From Dryomyza anilis (lineage: Eukaryota; Arthropoda; Insecta; Diptera; Dryomyzidae): a stretch of DNA of 64,000 bases. Each line of letters opens with the position of its first letter. Position 1 is the stretch's first letter. Below are positions 12,379 to 25,877 of this stretch, one piece after another. The position numbers were made by a program, and so were the translations under genes. Under the pieces are notes generated by a model. That model was not told where the DNA came from. It searched no databases and saw only the letters and a list, made by a program, of their open reading frames with translations. Where the stretch lies: assembly GCA_951804985.1 (NCBI GenBank), contig OX638136.1:8559852-8623851 (forward strand), read 5' to 3'.

Positions 12379-13666
12379 ATGGAGTCGAGCACAAACAAAC
12401 GAAGAATAACAAAAGAGCAGAAAATGTATTTAGTTCAGTATATGGAGGAACATAGAGAGTTTGCCCACGAAAGGTAAGTTTTGAAATAATAGTTGATTAA
12501 AATATTTTTATAGGACAATTTTTAGTTTTTATTGGTGTTGAACATTGCAACAGCAATTGCCAGCATATAAATTGTAGACAAAATTGTGTTACGATTGTTG
12601 TTGGTTTTAGCTAACATAGAAAACATTATATTTTTAGGTTTTTCAACGACTCGGGAGTTCACAGTTTGGCGGAGCAATGGTCATCATTGGTTATATCGCT
12701 CAATGCAGTTGGCGGTGCCCTAAAGGATGCAGAAGGGTGGAAAAGGGCATGGATCAACATTAGGTTACTATAAACATTATTAGTATATAATAATTTCAAT
12801 AACGGTTTAAAAACACTATCACGGTATCATAAAAGTGTGGTTCAACCCGTATGAATTTTTTGATATTTTGGCTGTTATCCATTATACCCACCGGGTGTTT
12901 TTCGATTTTTGGACGTTCAATTTTATTTTGTCTTCGATTTGTTAAGGGATGATACAAATTTAATTTTTTAGGAGTAAAGCGATCCAGAAATCTCAAGATT
13001 TAAAAAATATTTTGAAGAGATCAGGGATTAATTCTTCTGTGCCAAACCAACGACTGCTCACTGAACTAGACGAAAGAGTTATCGGTGTAATGACGACAAT
13101 AGCTGTCGTTGGCCAAGAAGAAGTTGGCGAACCTTTGGTTTGTATACACAATTTTATTAAAAACAATAAATATTTATTGAAATTTTAGAGGAACATTGGA
13201 TTATTCCTTACAGCTAATGTTTTTTTACGGGACCAAGAAGATGACGAGAATGAGGTAAGTTTTTACTCTATATATAATAAAATCTATTGTAATGTTTAAT
13301 ATTTTAGGACATTAGGATATTTTAGTAACAGTCACAAATGAAGTTCGTGCCGATACTCCGAATATAAATAGTCCAACTCCTCCTACACCTCCACCATATA
13401 TTCCACGTCAAGCTGAAAAGCGAAGAAAAATGCCCACACTGGAGGAAAGTAATTTCAAATTACTCAAATTGGAAGAACAAAATTTATGTGAAAGACAAAA
13501 CAGCAATGCACTTCTTAAAACGCAGATCAATCTAATGGAACAAAAAAACAAAATTCTTCTTGAACGGAACGCTATTATGGAAAAAGCTAATAATATTGAA
13601 GCAGACAAGGTGGCTGCTATTAAAGTTCTCATAAGTGCTTTCACTCAAAGTTCCAACAATATATAA
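12379..13666 (+). pseudogene. Harbinger Myb/SANT-like protein, A3 copy (most complete)
   Basis: The first exon (12379 to about 12473) is whole: a basic N-terminus, then YLVQYMEEHREFAHE, followed by a good donor (GGTAAGTTT). The second exon begins after TATTTTTAG near 12638 and carries FNDSG, LAEQWSSLV and GWKRAWINI, the pattern of the Myb_DNA-bind_5 family. The third exon (after TTTTTTAGGA near 12970) and the C-terminal coiled-coil-like part (13430-13666) follow. ATG to CTG-like changes at internal positions do not break it. I did not verify all splice junctions, so it may or may not encode a full protein. Confidence 0.65.
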
Positions 13667-13786
13667 AAAAAGAAGAAACCACATATTAAATGTAAAGTTT
13701 ACAAATTAAAATAAAATTTATAATGACTAAAAATGAATATATAAATGAAATTAAACTAAAAGTAGACTTAACATTAAACTATATCT

Positions 13787-15277
13787 TCAAATATAAATCA
13801 ATTTATAAATAATATAATATAACATTTTTATTAATTGAAATAGTCTTGCAGTCATGCCTTCCGTTTGGATGTTTTTATTTACATTCAAATCTTCAAAAAT
13901 TACATTCTCATCATTCATAATATCATCATTTTCTTCAATATTGTATATGCCATTAACAATCATGATGTTGTGTAAAATAATACATGAATTTATTATTTTA
14001 CCTGCTGTGATAGGATCATATGATAGAATCCTTTCACGCGACTTAAGTACGCCGAAACACCGTTCCACACAATTTCTGACTTTTCTATGTTGTCTGTTAT
14101 AGTTTTATTTTGCAGAAGATAAATTATTTCCTTGTATAGGTGTCATTATAATTGGTAACTGCGGATAACCACTATCTCCTGTAATACAATTTTAAAATAA
14201 CTTTACATTTAAATTAAAAGAGTTTTTACTTAAGAGCCAGAAATTTCGACCTCCGTTTTCGAATCTATTCTCCAACAGCACTTTTAAAGCACTGGCTCTC
14301 CAAACGCAGTGCCACCGAAACGGTTGTTGCAATCTAATATTTTCAAATCGTAATCACATACCTGAAAAAGTAATAATAAATCCGAGATCACTAACATAGT
14401 TACTGTAATGTGTTTAAAATATATGTTTTAATTAAGTGGTAAGCGATTTATTTATGTTTTAAACCTTAGTACCGCTTAATAAAAATCGGAAACAAAACAA
14501 TATTTAAAATCGATACCAATTTTGTGTGTATGTGCTGTGTCGTTTTTTAAGTATGGTAAAAAAAACATTTTCATACCACTTGCACATTGATAGAGTGACC
14601 TCCCTTTCTGCAAAGATATAAATGTTCAATATCTTTATGCGGTGCTTTAATATTAACGTGCGATCCGTCAATTGCTCCTAATACTCCAGGGAAACCAAAC
14701 TTTTGATAGAATCTGTAAAAGGGCATTCATTTGTCCCAGAACCATTTGTATTTCAGTAATTACTTTTCTTTAGTCGATAAAATTTCTTGACCAGTTGATG
14801 GAAATTTAACATACTTAGATAATAAGTGCCGATCTAATATGTCTGAAACTTCCTTAACACATCGACTAACGCTAGTCTGTGATACGTTAAGCACAAAATC
14901 TTGTCCAACTGACCGCTGATAACTACCTAAAAGAAAATTATATATCAATGCATTGGATAAGTAGTTTCATTATAATATTTCATACCTTGTAATATTTCAT
15001 AATATTTCTTACCTTGTGCAAAAAATCTAAAAGCCACAAGAATTCTCAGCTTTTTTGAAAGGCCACCGTTTATTTTACTTGGCCGCATATATTCACTTAT
15101 TTCTCCTATTATTTGCAAACAAATCCTTTTTGGTATTCGAAATAATTCAATGAATCTTTCATCCGGCATATCAAATGAATCCGTTGCCTGCCGCAAAATT
15201 CTTCTCCTACTGCGCAGCTTGTTTCGCATGGATCTTTGGTAGCCGAGTGAATTCATAATCAAATCCATTGAATTCAT
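13787..15277 (-). pseudogene. Harbinger DDE transposase, A3 copy
   Basis: Same five-exon plan as the A2 copy and the same exon-4 frameshift and 18-bp exon-5 deletion. It also has a G-to-T change near 14106 that opens the last exon only from a downstream Met. Confidence 0.78.
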
Positions 15278-16343
15278 TAATCAAATTCATTTTTAAATGC
15301 GAAAACACTATTTAATTGCACAAAATTGACACATAAATAAATTGCAAATGACATTTATTTGACATTTCAATCTCGAAAACAGCGCCCCAAGCAACGAGTA
15401 GCTCAATCAAAATTTATAGCTAAGAGAATTGAAAGTCAGAATCGCATTTTAGGAAATTCTCCTAAGAACTCGACGAAGCAATTTTTTTAGCATTTAGGAG
15501 ATAAAATCTAAGCATTAGCTTCGAGAAAGTTGGAATCGACCTACTGGCCGCTCTGTAACTTTTTACAGTATTTTTTTTCTCACCTATCTATCTGTTAATT
15601 TGGAATATAAATATTAGACATGACGTTTTAATAATTATCCATATTAGCTATTCTACATTTTAAATTTCAAAATTAAAATCAATTCTATTATTTTTCCGTT
15701 AGACTACAACCAATTACGACTGGATATGCAAAGAAATTATACAACAAATAAGTTGAAAAAAATACGATATTAATTATTTTGAATAAATAAATTTTTAAAA
15801 TTAATAAATAAATACAATTTAATAAAATAATAAAACTAATAGCCGTATTCTGGCATTTTCATGACAAAGTCTAGTCATTGAAATTTGTCATAACTTCTAA
15901 TAAATAATTGTTACTGTATTCTACTTTAAACGTAACAAATTTAAACTCAACTCAGTGCCCCAGACAAAAAATATGCATGGAAACTGGTATTATAGTAGTA
16001 GTTTTGAGGAAAACTCACAGAAATATGGTAGGAAATACACATTGCATAGCAGGCATTTTGAATTTATGAAAACAGTCAGGCTTTCTATATCACCTTTTAC
16101 GCAGGAAACTGATATGTGTAAGTGAGCCCCTAGCAGGCAAAAGCATTTTGTGTAAGTTTCGGTTTTGAAGTTTTGAAAAGTATCTTTATAGCTAGAATAT
16201 GGAAGGGAAATTTAGCCTACCTGTAGCAGGCAAACACATTGTATAGGAATTTTGATTTGAAATTTTAAAAAAATTTTAAAAATCATTTTAATAGTATTCA
16301 ACTGAAAGGGAAAGGTAGACTGCGAGTAGCAGGCAAACACATT

Positions 16344-17241
16344 CAGCCTTATCGTGAATATAATTCCTCGGGGAATTTTTACACTTGGTGGAAAATAGGT
16401 ATCGTGAACAATATTCAAAAAGGGAAAAAATGTTTCCCTAAAAAAACTACGAATCATGAACAACATTTTGGAAGAAAAATTAACCCTGTTTGGCCGAAAA
16501 AATTCCTCCACTTTTTCATCGGGGAAAAGAATTAATTAAAAACAAAACACACTTTAATTAACTATACTTTTATTTATAATATGTTAACAAATATATATGG
16601 ATAACACCAACATTATTTAAATAAAAGTTATTTACATATTTCTGCACAAATAAATTACATATATATTCAATTACTGCAAAAACTTCACCGGCTGGGGAAT
16701 ATCTTAATTTTTTTTAACTCTTGAAAAATTAACGCAATCTAATCATAACATTTTCTTAAATGAAAAACTACAATCAAGAGTAATTTTATATACTTTTAAT
16801 TGCAGTTTAATATAATTTTAATAACAATATTTATTTTCACAACACAACGCAATTTTATCCATCAAAACACTGTTTGACATTTGGCAAAACAGCAGATTTT
16901 GCGTTGCCTGGTGTTCAGTTCTAATTGAAAATTAAACTTTTATTGAGTTAAAAAATGTGAAATTTGTGCATAAAAGTATAGTTAACTGCAAATAATAAAG
17001 AAATGTATACATTTTTTATATCTGAACTATTATTTTAAAACTTTATTATCAGAAATGATAAAGATAACCAAAAAAACGCATTAAATAAAAATCTGGCCAT
17101 ATTGTAAAACTGCATTCGAATTTCGAACAAAATTCCGGAGGAATTGCTGTTTCTGGGAGATTGACGATACCAAAAAATTTTACCTGGAAACAAAAAATTC
17201 CGAGGGAGTAGAATATTCCCCAAGTCTTCACGATAAGGCTG
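16344..17241. mobile_element. MITE copy in A4
   Basis: 898 bp, same termini; differs from the A3 copy by almost nothing. Confidence 0.65.
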
Positions 17242-17471
17242 ATTGTATAGAATTTCTGTTTTAAAATTTTAAAAGCTTGATCAACAAGTTGTCGATAGAA
17301 AATGTTGTTTACAATAGCTGCGTTTTTTTCATATTCGATATGTGGTCGAATATGACATTTTTGTTGTTAAAATCATAAAAAGAAAAAAATTAAAAATTTA
17401 AAATAAAATTTTAAAATCGTAAAATGGCAACACTTAACATGCAAAGCTATATATAAGCTATATATATTTTC

Positions 17472-18192
17472 AAAAAAAAAAAGACGAAGTTCCTTGTGTC
17501 AACAAGCAAAAAAGAGTCCGTGCGTCTTGGACAAAAAGCTGATTTTGACACCCACAAGTTCGACATTGTGAAGGACTTCGTCTATCTGGGATCCAGCGTA
17601 AACAGCAACAACGACGTCAGCCTGGAGATCAAACGGAGAATAACTCTTGCCAACAGGTGCTACTTTGGGCTCAGTAGGCAATTGAGAAGCAGAGCCCTCT
17701 CTCGCCGGACAAAAATAACGCTCTACAAGTCACTCATCATGCCCGTCCTACTTTATGGTGCAGAAACATGGACGCTGGCCACCACCGATGAGAGAGTACT
17801 GGGAGCGTTCGAGAGAAAGATTCTCCGTAAAATCTTTGGCCCTATCTGCTTTGCTAACGAGTATCGAATCAGGATGAACCACGAGCTGTATGAGTTATTC
17901 GACGACATTGACATAGTCAAGCGCATCAAGATCCAGCGGCTTCGCTGACTAGGTCATGTCGAACGAATGGATGAAAACACTCCAGCCAGGAAGGTGCTTG
18001 AATCGAAACTCGAAGGTGGACAGCGTAGAAGAGGGCGTCCAAATCTGCGTTGGAAAGACCAAGTTGAGGACAACCTGGCAACGCTTGGTATTTCTAACTG
18101 GCGTCAGCGCGCACAAAGCAGATCCGACTGGCGCGGCTTCATCTCAGCGGCCAAAACCGACCCACGGTTGTAAGGGCCATTTAAGTAAGTAA
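17472..18192 (+). mobile_element. LINE tail in A4, ORF broken by TGA
   Basis: Same TGA (17946-17948) and extra C as in A3. Confidence 0.82.
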
Positions 18193-18390
18193 TATTTTTT
18201 CATTAATGCTTATTTACAGATTACTCGTTTCAATTGAGATAATTAGTCCTAAGTATGATACAATTTCTGATGTTTCTGTATAATTTTAATTATTTTTGGT
18301 TTATCTTTTTAATAATAAAATTTGTAATGGAGGTTTAAATTTTTATATTGTTTAATTTCGCGCTATTCATGTCTTAATTGGAGTTTAATA

Positions 18391-18627
18391 ATGGTTTGGG
18401 GTCATCATGGTTTTTATTTTCACGATTTACTGAAGATGATCAATGTTGGGAGGGCAATAGTTGTTGCACTAACGTCAATGCACAACATTTGTGGAAGCGT
18501 TTTGACGGAAATACTTATCTCTTTGGCTTTTAAAATCTTTTACTTTTTGGAATGTTTTGGACATTTTAATCTATTTCTTTTGCACACAAATTTAAATATG
18601 TCTTGCTGTAGCAACGTGTATCTTTAA
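18391..18627 (+). other. Small conserved array ORF, copy 4
   Basis: 78 codons; predicted protein identical to copy 3. Confidence 0.2.
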
Positions 18628-19122
18628 GTGATTCGGAAGCAAGATCCCTACCCCGACTAGCTAGTGCCGGATTCTTTGCGTGCTTCCGAAGATAATTTTA
18701 ATTTTTTTAGTACAGTTGATTGGAAAACAGTTTTTTGTGTTATGTAACTACGACTTGTAGGTCGATTCCAACCCTCTCTAATGCTTAAAATTTATCTTCA
18801 AAAAACTCTAAAATCATTTTAGAGAAAATATGCAATATTTGCGATTCAGACATTTTAAACTCTCTAATTTTGTACTTAAAATCTAAAAATTTTAGAGTTT
18901 CAACGAAACTTAACGAAATGTGTACCTGCTAAATTTGTGTCTTTCGTTTTCTCGTATTTGCTTAAATTAAGAGACAATTTTGATTCTGACTTTGTCAGAA
19001 TCATTTTTGTTTCTAAAAAATTAAATTATAGATACAAGTTTATTTGATCGCTAAAAATGTATGTAAGTAAAATTTAAATTGTTTATAAAATTTTATTTAA
19101 AATTATAACATTTTAAAGAAAA

Positions 19123-20382
19123 ATGGAGTCGAGCACAAACAAACGAAGAATAACAAAAGAGCAGAAAATGTATTTAGTTCAGTATATGGATATGGATTGA
19201 AATAATAGTTGATTAAAATATTTTGATAGGACAATTTTTAGTTTTTATTGGTGTTGAACATTGCAACAGCAATTGCCAGCAAATAAATTGTAGACAAAAT
19301 TGTGTAACGATTGTTGTTGGTTTTAGCTAACATAGAAAACATTATATTTTTAGGTTTTTCAACGACTCGGGAGTTCACAGTTTGGCGGAGCAATGGTCAT
19401 CATTGGTTATATCGCTCAATGCAGTTGGCGGTGCCCTAAAGGATGCAGAAGGGTGGAAAAGGGCATGGATCAACATTAGGTTACTATAAACATTATTAGT
19501 ATATAATAATTTCAATAACGGTTTAAAAACACTATCACGGTATCATAAAAGTGTGGTTCAACCCGTATGAATTTTTTGATATTTTGGCTGTTATCCATTA
19601 TACCCACCGGGTGTTTTTCGATTTTTGGACGTTCAATTTTATTTTGTCTTCGATTTGTTAAGGGATGATACAAATTTAATTTTTTAGGAGTAAAGCGATG
19701 CAGAAATCTCAAGATTTAAAAAATATTTTGGAGAGATCAGGGATTAATTCTTCTGTGCCAAACCAACGACTGCTCACTGAACTAGACGAAAGAGTTATCG
19801 GTGTAATGACGACAATAGCTGTCGTTGGCCAAGAAGAAGTTGGCGAACCTTTGGTTTGTATACACAATTTTATTAAAAACAATAAATATTTATTGAAATT
19901 TTAGAGGAACATTGGATTAGTCCTTACAGCTAATGTTTTTTTACGGGACCAAGAAGATGACGAGAATGAGGTAAGTTTTTACTCTATATATAATAAAATC
20001 TATTGTAATGTTTAATATTTTAGGACATTAGGATATTTTAGTAACAGTCACAAATGAAGTTCGTGCCGATACTCCGAATATAAATAGTCCAACTCCTCCT
20101 ACACCTCCACCATATATTCCACGTCAAGCTGAAAAGCGAAGAAAAATGCCCACACTGGAGGAAAGTAATTTCAAATTACTCAAATTGGAAGAACAAAATT
20201 TATGTGAAAGACAAAACAGCAATGCACTTCTTAAAACGCAGATCAATCTAATGGAACAAAAAAACAAAATTCTTCTTGAACGGAACGCTATTATGGAAAA
20301 AGCTAATAATATTGAAGCAGACAAGGTGGCTGCTATTAAAGTTCTCATAAGTGCTTTCACTCAAAGTTCCAACAATATATAA
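19123..20382 (+). pseudogene. Harbinger Myb/SANT-like protein, A4 copy
   Basis: Exon 1 ends in the same deletion and 'TATGGA' filler as A2, so its donor is missing. The coiled-coil-like last exon (20146-20382) is intact. Confidence 0.7.
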
Positions 20383-20502
20383 AAAAAGAAGAAACCACAT
20401 ATTAAATGTAAAGTTTACAAATTAAAATAAAATTTATAATGACTAAAAATGAATATATAAATGAAATTAAACTAAAAATAGACTTAACGTTAAACTATAT
20501 CT

Positions 20503-22011
20503 TCAAATATAAATCAATTTATAAATAATATAATATAACATTTTTATTAATTGAAATAGTCTTGCAGTCATGCCTTCCGTTTGGATGTTTTTATTTACAT
20601 TCAAATCTTCAAAAATTACATTCTCATCATTCATAATATCATCATTTTCTTCAATATTGTATATGCCATTAACAATCATGATGTTGTGTAAAATAATACA
20701 TGAATTTATTATTTTACCTGCTGTGATAGGATCATATGATAGAATCCTTTCACACAAAAGGCAACGAAAACGCGACTTAAGTACGCCGAAATACCGTTCC
20801 ACACAATTTCTGACTTTTCTATGTTGTCTGTTATAGTTTTCTTTTGCAGAAGATAAATTATTTCCTTGTATAGGTGTCATTATAATTGGTAACTGCGGAT
20901 AACCACTATCGCCTGTAATACAATTTTAAAATAACTTTACATTTAAATTAAAAGAGTTTTTACCCAAGAGCCAGTAATTTCGACCTCCGTTTTCGAATCT
21001 ATTCTCCAACAGCACTTTTAAAGCACTGGCTCTCCAAACGCAGTGCCACCGAAACGGTTGTTGCAATCTAATATTTTCAAATCGTAATCACATACCTGAA
21101 AAAGTAATAATAAATCCGAGATCACTAACATAGTTACTGTAATGTGTTTAAAATATATGTTTTAATTAAGTGGTAAGCGATTTATTTATGTTTTAAACCT
21201 TAGTACCGCTTAATAAAAATCGGAAACAAAACAATATTTAAAATCGATACCAATTTTGTGTGTATGTGCTGTGTCGTTTTTTAAGTATGGTAAAAAAAAC
21301 ATTTTCATACCACTTGCACATTGATAGAGTGACCTCCCTTTCTGCAAAGATATAAATGTTCAATATCTTTATGCGGTGCTTTAATATTAACGTGCGATCC
21401 GTCAATTGCTCCTAATACTCCAGGGAAACCAAACTTTTGATAGAATCTGTAAAAGGGCATTCATTTGTCCCAGAACCATTTGTATTTCAGTAATTACTTT
21501 TCTTTAGTCGATAAAATTTCTTGACCAGTTGATGGAAATTTAACATACTTAGATAATAAGTGCCGATCTAATATGTCTGAAACTTCCTTAACACATCGAC
21601 TAACGCTAGTCTGTGATACGTTAAGCACAAAATCTTGTCCAACTGACCGCTGATAACTACCTAAAAGAAAATTATATATCAATGCATTGGATAAGTAGTT
21701 TCATTATAATATTTCATACCTTGTAATATTTCATAATATTTCTTACCTTGTGCAAAAAATCTAAAAGCCACAAGAATTCTCAGCTTTTTTGAAAGGCCAC
21801 CGTTTATTTTACTTGGCCGCATATATTCACTTATTTCTCCTATTATTTGCAAACAAATCCTTTTTGGTATTCGAAATAATTCAATGAATCTTTCATCCGG
21901 CATATTAAATGAATCCGTTGCCTGCCGCAAAATTCTTCTCCTACTGCGCAGCTTGTTTCGCATGGATCTTTGATAGCCGAGTGAATTCATAATCAAATCC
22001 ATTGAATTCAT
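20503..22011 (-). pseudogene. Harbinger DDE transposase, A4 copy
   Basis: Keeps the six residues after KSR (FRCLLC) that other copies lost, so the region after the catalytic Glu is full length here. The Glu motif reads VERYFGVLKSR. The exon-4 frameshift is still present near 21030-21045, so this copy is also dead. Confidence 0.8.
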
Positions 22012-23077
22012 TAATCAAATTCATTTTTAAATGCGAAAACACTATTTAATTGCACAAAATTGACACATAAATAAATTGCAAATGACATTTATTTGACATT
22101 TCAATCTCGAAAACAGCGCCCCAAGCAACGAGTAGCTCAATCAAAATTTATAGCTAAGAGAATTGAAAGTCAGAATCGCATTTTAGGAAATTCTCCTAAG
22201 AACTCGACGAAGCAATTTTTTTAGCATTTAGGAGATAAAATCTAAGCATTAGCTTCGAGAAAGTTGGAATCGACCTACTGGCCGCTCTGTAACTTTTTAC
22301 AGTATTTTTTTTCTCACCTATCTATCTGTTAATTTGGAATATAAATATTAGACATGACGTTTTAATAATTATCCATATTAGCTATTCTACATTTTAAATT
22401 TCAAAATTAAAATCAATTCTATTATTTTTCCGTTAGACTACAACCAATTACGACTGGATATGCAAAGAAATTATACAACAAATAAGTTGAAAAAAATACG
22501 ATATTAATTATTTTGAATAAATAAATTTTTAAAATTAATAAATAAATACAATTTAATAAAATAATAAAACTAATAGCCGTATTCTGGCATTTTCATGACA
22601 AAGTCTAGTCATTGAAATTTGTCATAACTTCTAATAAATAATTGTTACTGTATTCTACTTTAAACGTAACAAATTTAAACTCAACTCAGTGCCCCAGACA
22701 AAAAATATGCATGGAAACTGGTATTATAGTAGTAGTTTTGAGGAAAACTCACAGAAATATGGTAGGAAATACACATTGCATAGCAGGCATTTTGAATTTA
22801 TGAAAACAGTCAGGCTTTCTATATCACCTTTTACGCAGGAAACTGATATGTGTAAGTGAGCCCCTAGCAGGCAAAAGCATTTTGTGTAAGTTTCGGTTTT
22901 GAAGTTTTGAAAAGTATCTTTATAGCTAGAATATGGAAGGGAAATTTAGCCTACCTGTAGCAGGCAAACACATTGTATAGGAATTTTGATTTGAAATTTT
23001 AAAAAAATTTTAAAAATCATTTTAATAGTATTCAACTGAAAGGGAAAGGTAGACTGCGAGTAGCAGGCAAACACATT

Positions 23078-23931
23078 CAGCCTTATCGTGAATAGAATTC
23101 CTCGGGGAATTTTTACACTTGGTGGAAAATAGGTATCGTGAACAATATTCAAAAAGGGAAAAAATGTTTCCCTAAAAAAACTACGAATCATGAAACACAT
23201 TTTGGAAGAAAAATTAACCCTGTTTGGCCGAAAAAATTCCTCCACTTTTTCATCGGGGAAAAGAATTAATTAAAAACAAAACACACTTTAATTAACTATA
23301 CTTTTATTTATAATATGTTAACAAATATATATGGATAACACAAACATTATTTAAATAAAAGTTATTTACATATTTCTGCACAAATAAATTACATATATAT
23401 CTTAATTTTTTTTAACTCTTGAAAAATTAACGCAATCTAATCATAACATTTTCTTAAATGAAAAACTACAATCAAGAGTAATTTTATATACTTTTAATTG
23501 CAGTTTAATATAATTTTAACTTCAATATTTATTTTCACAACACAACGCAATTTTATCCAACTAAACACTGTTTGACATTTGGCAAAACAGCAGATTTTGC
23601 GTTGCCTGGTGTTCAGTTCTAATTGAAAATTAAACTTTTATTGAGTTAAAAAATGTGAAATTTGTGCATAAAAGTATAGTTAACTGCAAATAATAAAGAA
23701 ATGTATACATTTTTTATATCTGAACTATTATTTTAAAACTTTATTATCAGAAATGATAAAGATAACCAAAAAAACGCAAAATCTGGCCATATTGTAATGC
23801 TGCATTCGAATTTCGAACAAAATTCCGGAGGAATTGCTGTTCCTGGGAGATTGACGATACCAAAAAATTTTACCTAGAAACAAAAAATTCCGAGGGAGTA
23901 GAATATTCCCCAAGTCTTCACGATAAGGCTG
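23078..23931. mobile_element. MITE copy in A5 (shortened)
   Basis: 854 bp. It has lost the 'CAATTACTGCAAAAACTTCACCGG' region and an AT-rich stretch near 23778. Termini are as in the others. Confidence 0.65.
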
Positions 23932-24226
23932 ATTGTATAGAATTTCTGTTTTAAAATTTTAAAAGCTTGATCAACAAGTTGTTGATAGAAAATGTTGTTT
24001 ACATTATTTCTGTTTTGAAGTTTTAAAAGCTTGATCAACAAGTTGTCGATAGAAAATGTTGTTTACAATAGCTGCGTTTTTTTCATATTCGATATGTGGT
24101 CGAATATGACATTTTTGTTGTTAAAATCATAAAAAGAAAAAAAAGTAAAAATTTAAAATAAAATTTTAAAATCGTAAAATGGCATCACTTAACATGCAAA
24201 GCTATATATAAGCTATATATATTTTC

Positions 24227-24949
24227 AAAAAAAAAAAAAGACGAAGTTCCTTGTGTCAACAAGCAAAAAAGAGTCCGTGCGTCTTGGACAAAAAGCTGAT
24301 TTTGACACCCACAAGTTCGACATTGTGAAGGACTTCGTCTATCTGGGATCCAGCGTAAACAGCAACAACGACGTCAGCCTGGAGATCAAACGGAGAATAA
24401 CTCTTGCCAACAGGTGCTACTTTGGGCTCAGTAGGCAATTGAGAAGCAGAGCCCTCTCTCGCCGGACAAAAATAACGCTCTACAAGTCACTCATCATGCC
24501 CGTCCTACTTTATGGTGCAGAAACATGGACGCTGGCCACCACCGATGAGAGAGTACTGGGAGCGTTCGAGAGAAAGATTCTCCGTAAAATCTTTGGCCCT
24601 ATCTGTTTTGCTAACGAGTATCGAATCAGGATGAACCACGAGCTGTATGAGTTATTCGACGACATTGACATAGTCAAGCGCATCAAGATCCAGCGGCTTC
24701 GCTGACTAGGTCATGTCGAACGAATGGATGAAAACACTCCAGCCAGGAAGGTGCTTGAATCGAAACTCGAAGGTGGACAGCGTAGAAGAGGGCGTCCAAA
24801 TCTGCGTTGGAAAGACCAAGTTGAGGACAACCTGGCAACGCTTGGTATTTCTAACTGGCGTCAGCGCGCACAAAGCAGATCCGACTGGCGCGGCTTCATC
24901 TCAGCGGCCAAAACCGACCCACGGTTGTAAGGGCCATTTAAGTAAGTAA
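24227..24949 (+). mobile_element. LINE tail in A5, ORF broken by TGA
   Basis: Same TGA (24703-24705) and the same extra C as A3 and A4; one extra silent change (TGC to TGT near 24605). Confidence 0.82.
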
Positions 24950-25147
24950 TATTTTTTCATTAATGCTTATTTACAGATTACTCGTTTCAATTGAGATAAT
25001 TAGTCCTAAGTATGATACAATTTCTGATGTTTCTGTATAATTTTAATTATTTTTGGTTTATCTTTTGAATAATAAAATTTGTAATGGAGGTTTAAATTTT
25101 TATATTGTTTAATTTCGCGCTATTCATGTCTTAATTGGAGTTTAATA

Positions 25148-25384
25148 ATGGTTTGGGGTCATCATGGTTTTTATTTTCACGATTTACTGAAGATGATCAA
25201 TGTTGGGAGGGCAATAGTTGTTGCACTAACGTCAATGCACAACATTTGTGGAAGCGTTTTGACGGAAATACTTATCTCTTTGGCTTTTAAAATCTTTTAC
25301 TTTTTGGAATGTTTTGGACATTTTAATCTATTTCTTTTGCACACAAATTTAAATATGTCTTGCTGTAGCAACGTGCATCTTTAA
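25148..25384 (+). other. Small conserved array ORF, copy 5
   Basis: 78 codons; differs from copy 4 by one residue near the C-terminus. Confidence 0.2.
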
Positions 25385-25877
25385 GTGATTCGGAAGCAAG
25401 ATCCCTACCCCGACTAGCTAGTGCCGGATTCTTTGCGTGCTTCCGAAGATAATTTTAATTTTTTTAGTACAGTTGATTGGAAAACAGTTTTTTGTGTTAT
25501 ATAACTACGACTTGTAGGTCGATTCCAACCTTCTCTAATGTTTAAAATCTATCTTCAAAAAACTCTAAAATCATTTTAGAGAAAATATGCAATATTTGCG
25601 ATTCAGACATTTTAAACTCTCTAATTTTGTACTTAAAATCTAAAAATTTTAGAGTTTAAACGAAACTTAACGAAATGTGTACCTGCTAAATTTGTGTCTT
25701 TCGTTTTCTCGTATTTGCTTAAATTAAGAGAAAATTTTGATTCTGACTTTGTTTTAAATGTCATTTTTGTTTCTAAAAAATTAAATTATAGATACAAGTT
25801 TATCGCTAAAAATGTATGTAAGTAAAATTTAAATTGTTTATAAAATTTTATTTAAAATTATAATATTTTAAAGAAAA

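Larger units (their letters stand above)
12016..15541. mobile_element. PIF/Harbinger transposon in A3
   Basis: Length 3526 bp, ends GGTCGATTCC...GGAATCGACC. It is the best-preserved copy for the Myb-like first exon. Confidence 0.85.
9362..16106. repeat. Tandem array unit A3 (6745 bp)
   Basis: Same layout as A2. Private or shared marks: a single 'GATCAACAAGTTGT' segment (10528-10560), a LINE ORF with a TGA, and an intact first exon in the Myb-like gene. A short duplication 'AATTTTAAAAA' at 9518-9540 is shared with A4-A6. AT-rich core without genes fills 11884-12010 and 15546-16106. Confidence 0.92.
18760..22275. mobile_element. PIF/Harbinger transposon in A4
   Basis: Length 3516 bp with the same inverted ends. 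It combines the Myb deletion of A2 with the undeleted transposase exon 5. Confidence 0.85.
16107..22840. repeat. Tandem array unit A4 (6734 bp)
   Basis: Same layout. It carries a single 'GATCAACAAGTTGT' segment (17275-17305), a LINE ORF with the TGA, the Myb exon-1 deletion shared with A2, and the only transposase copy in the A units that keeps the 18 bp lost elsewhere. Spacer 22276-22840 holds no gene. Confidence 0.92.
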
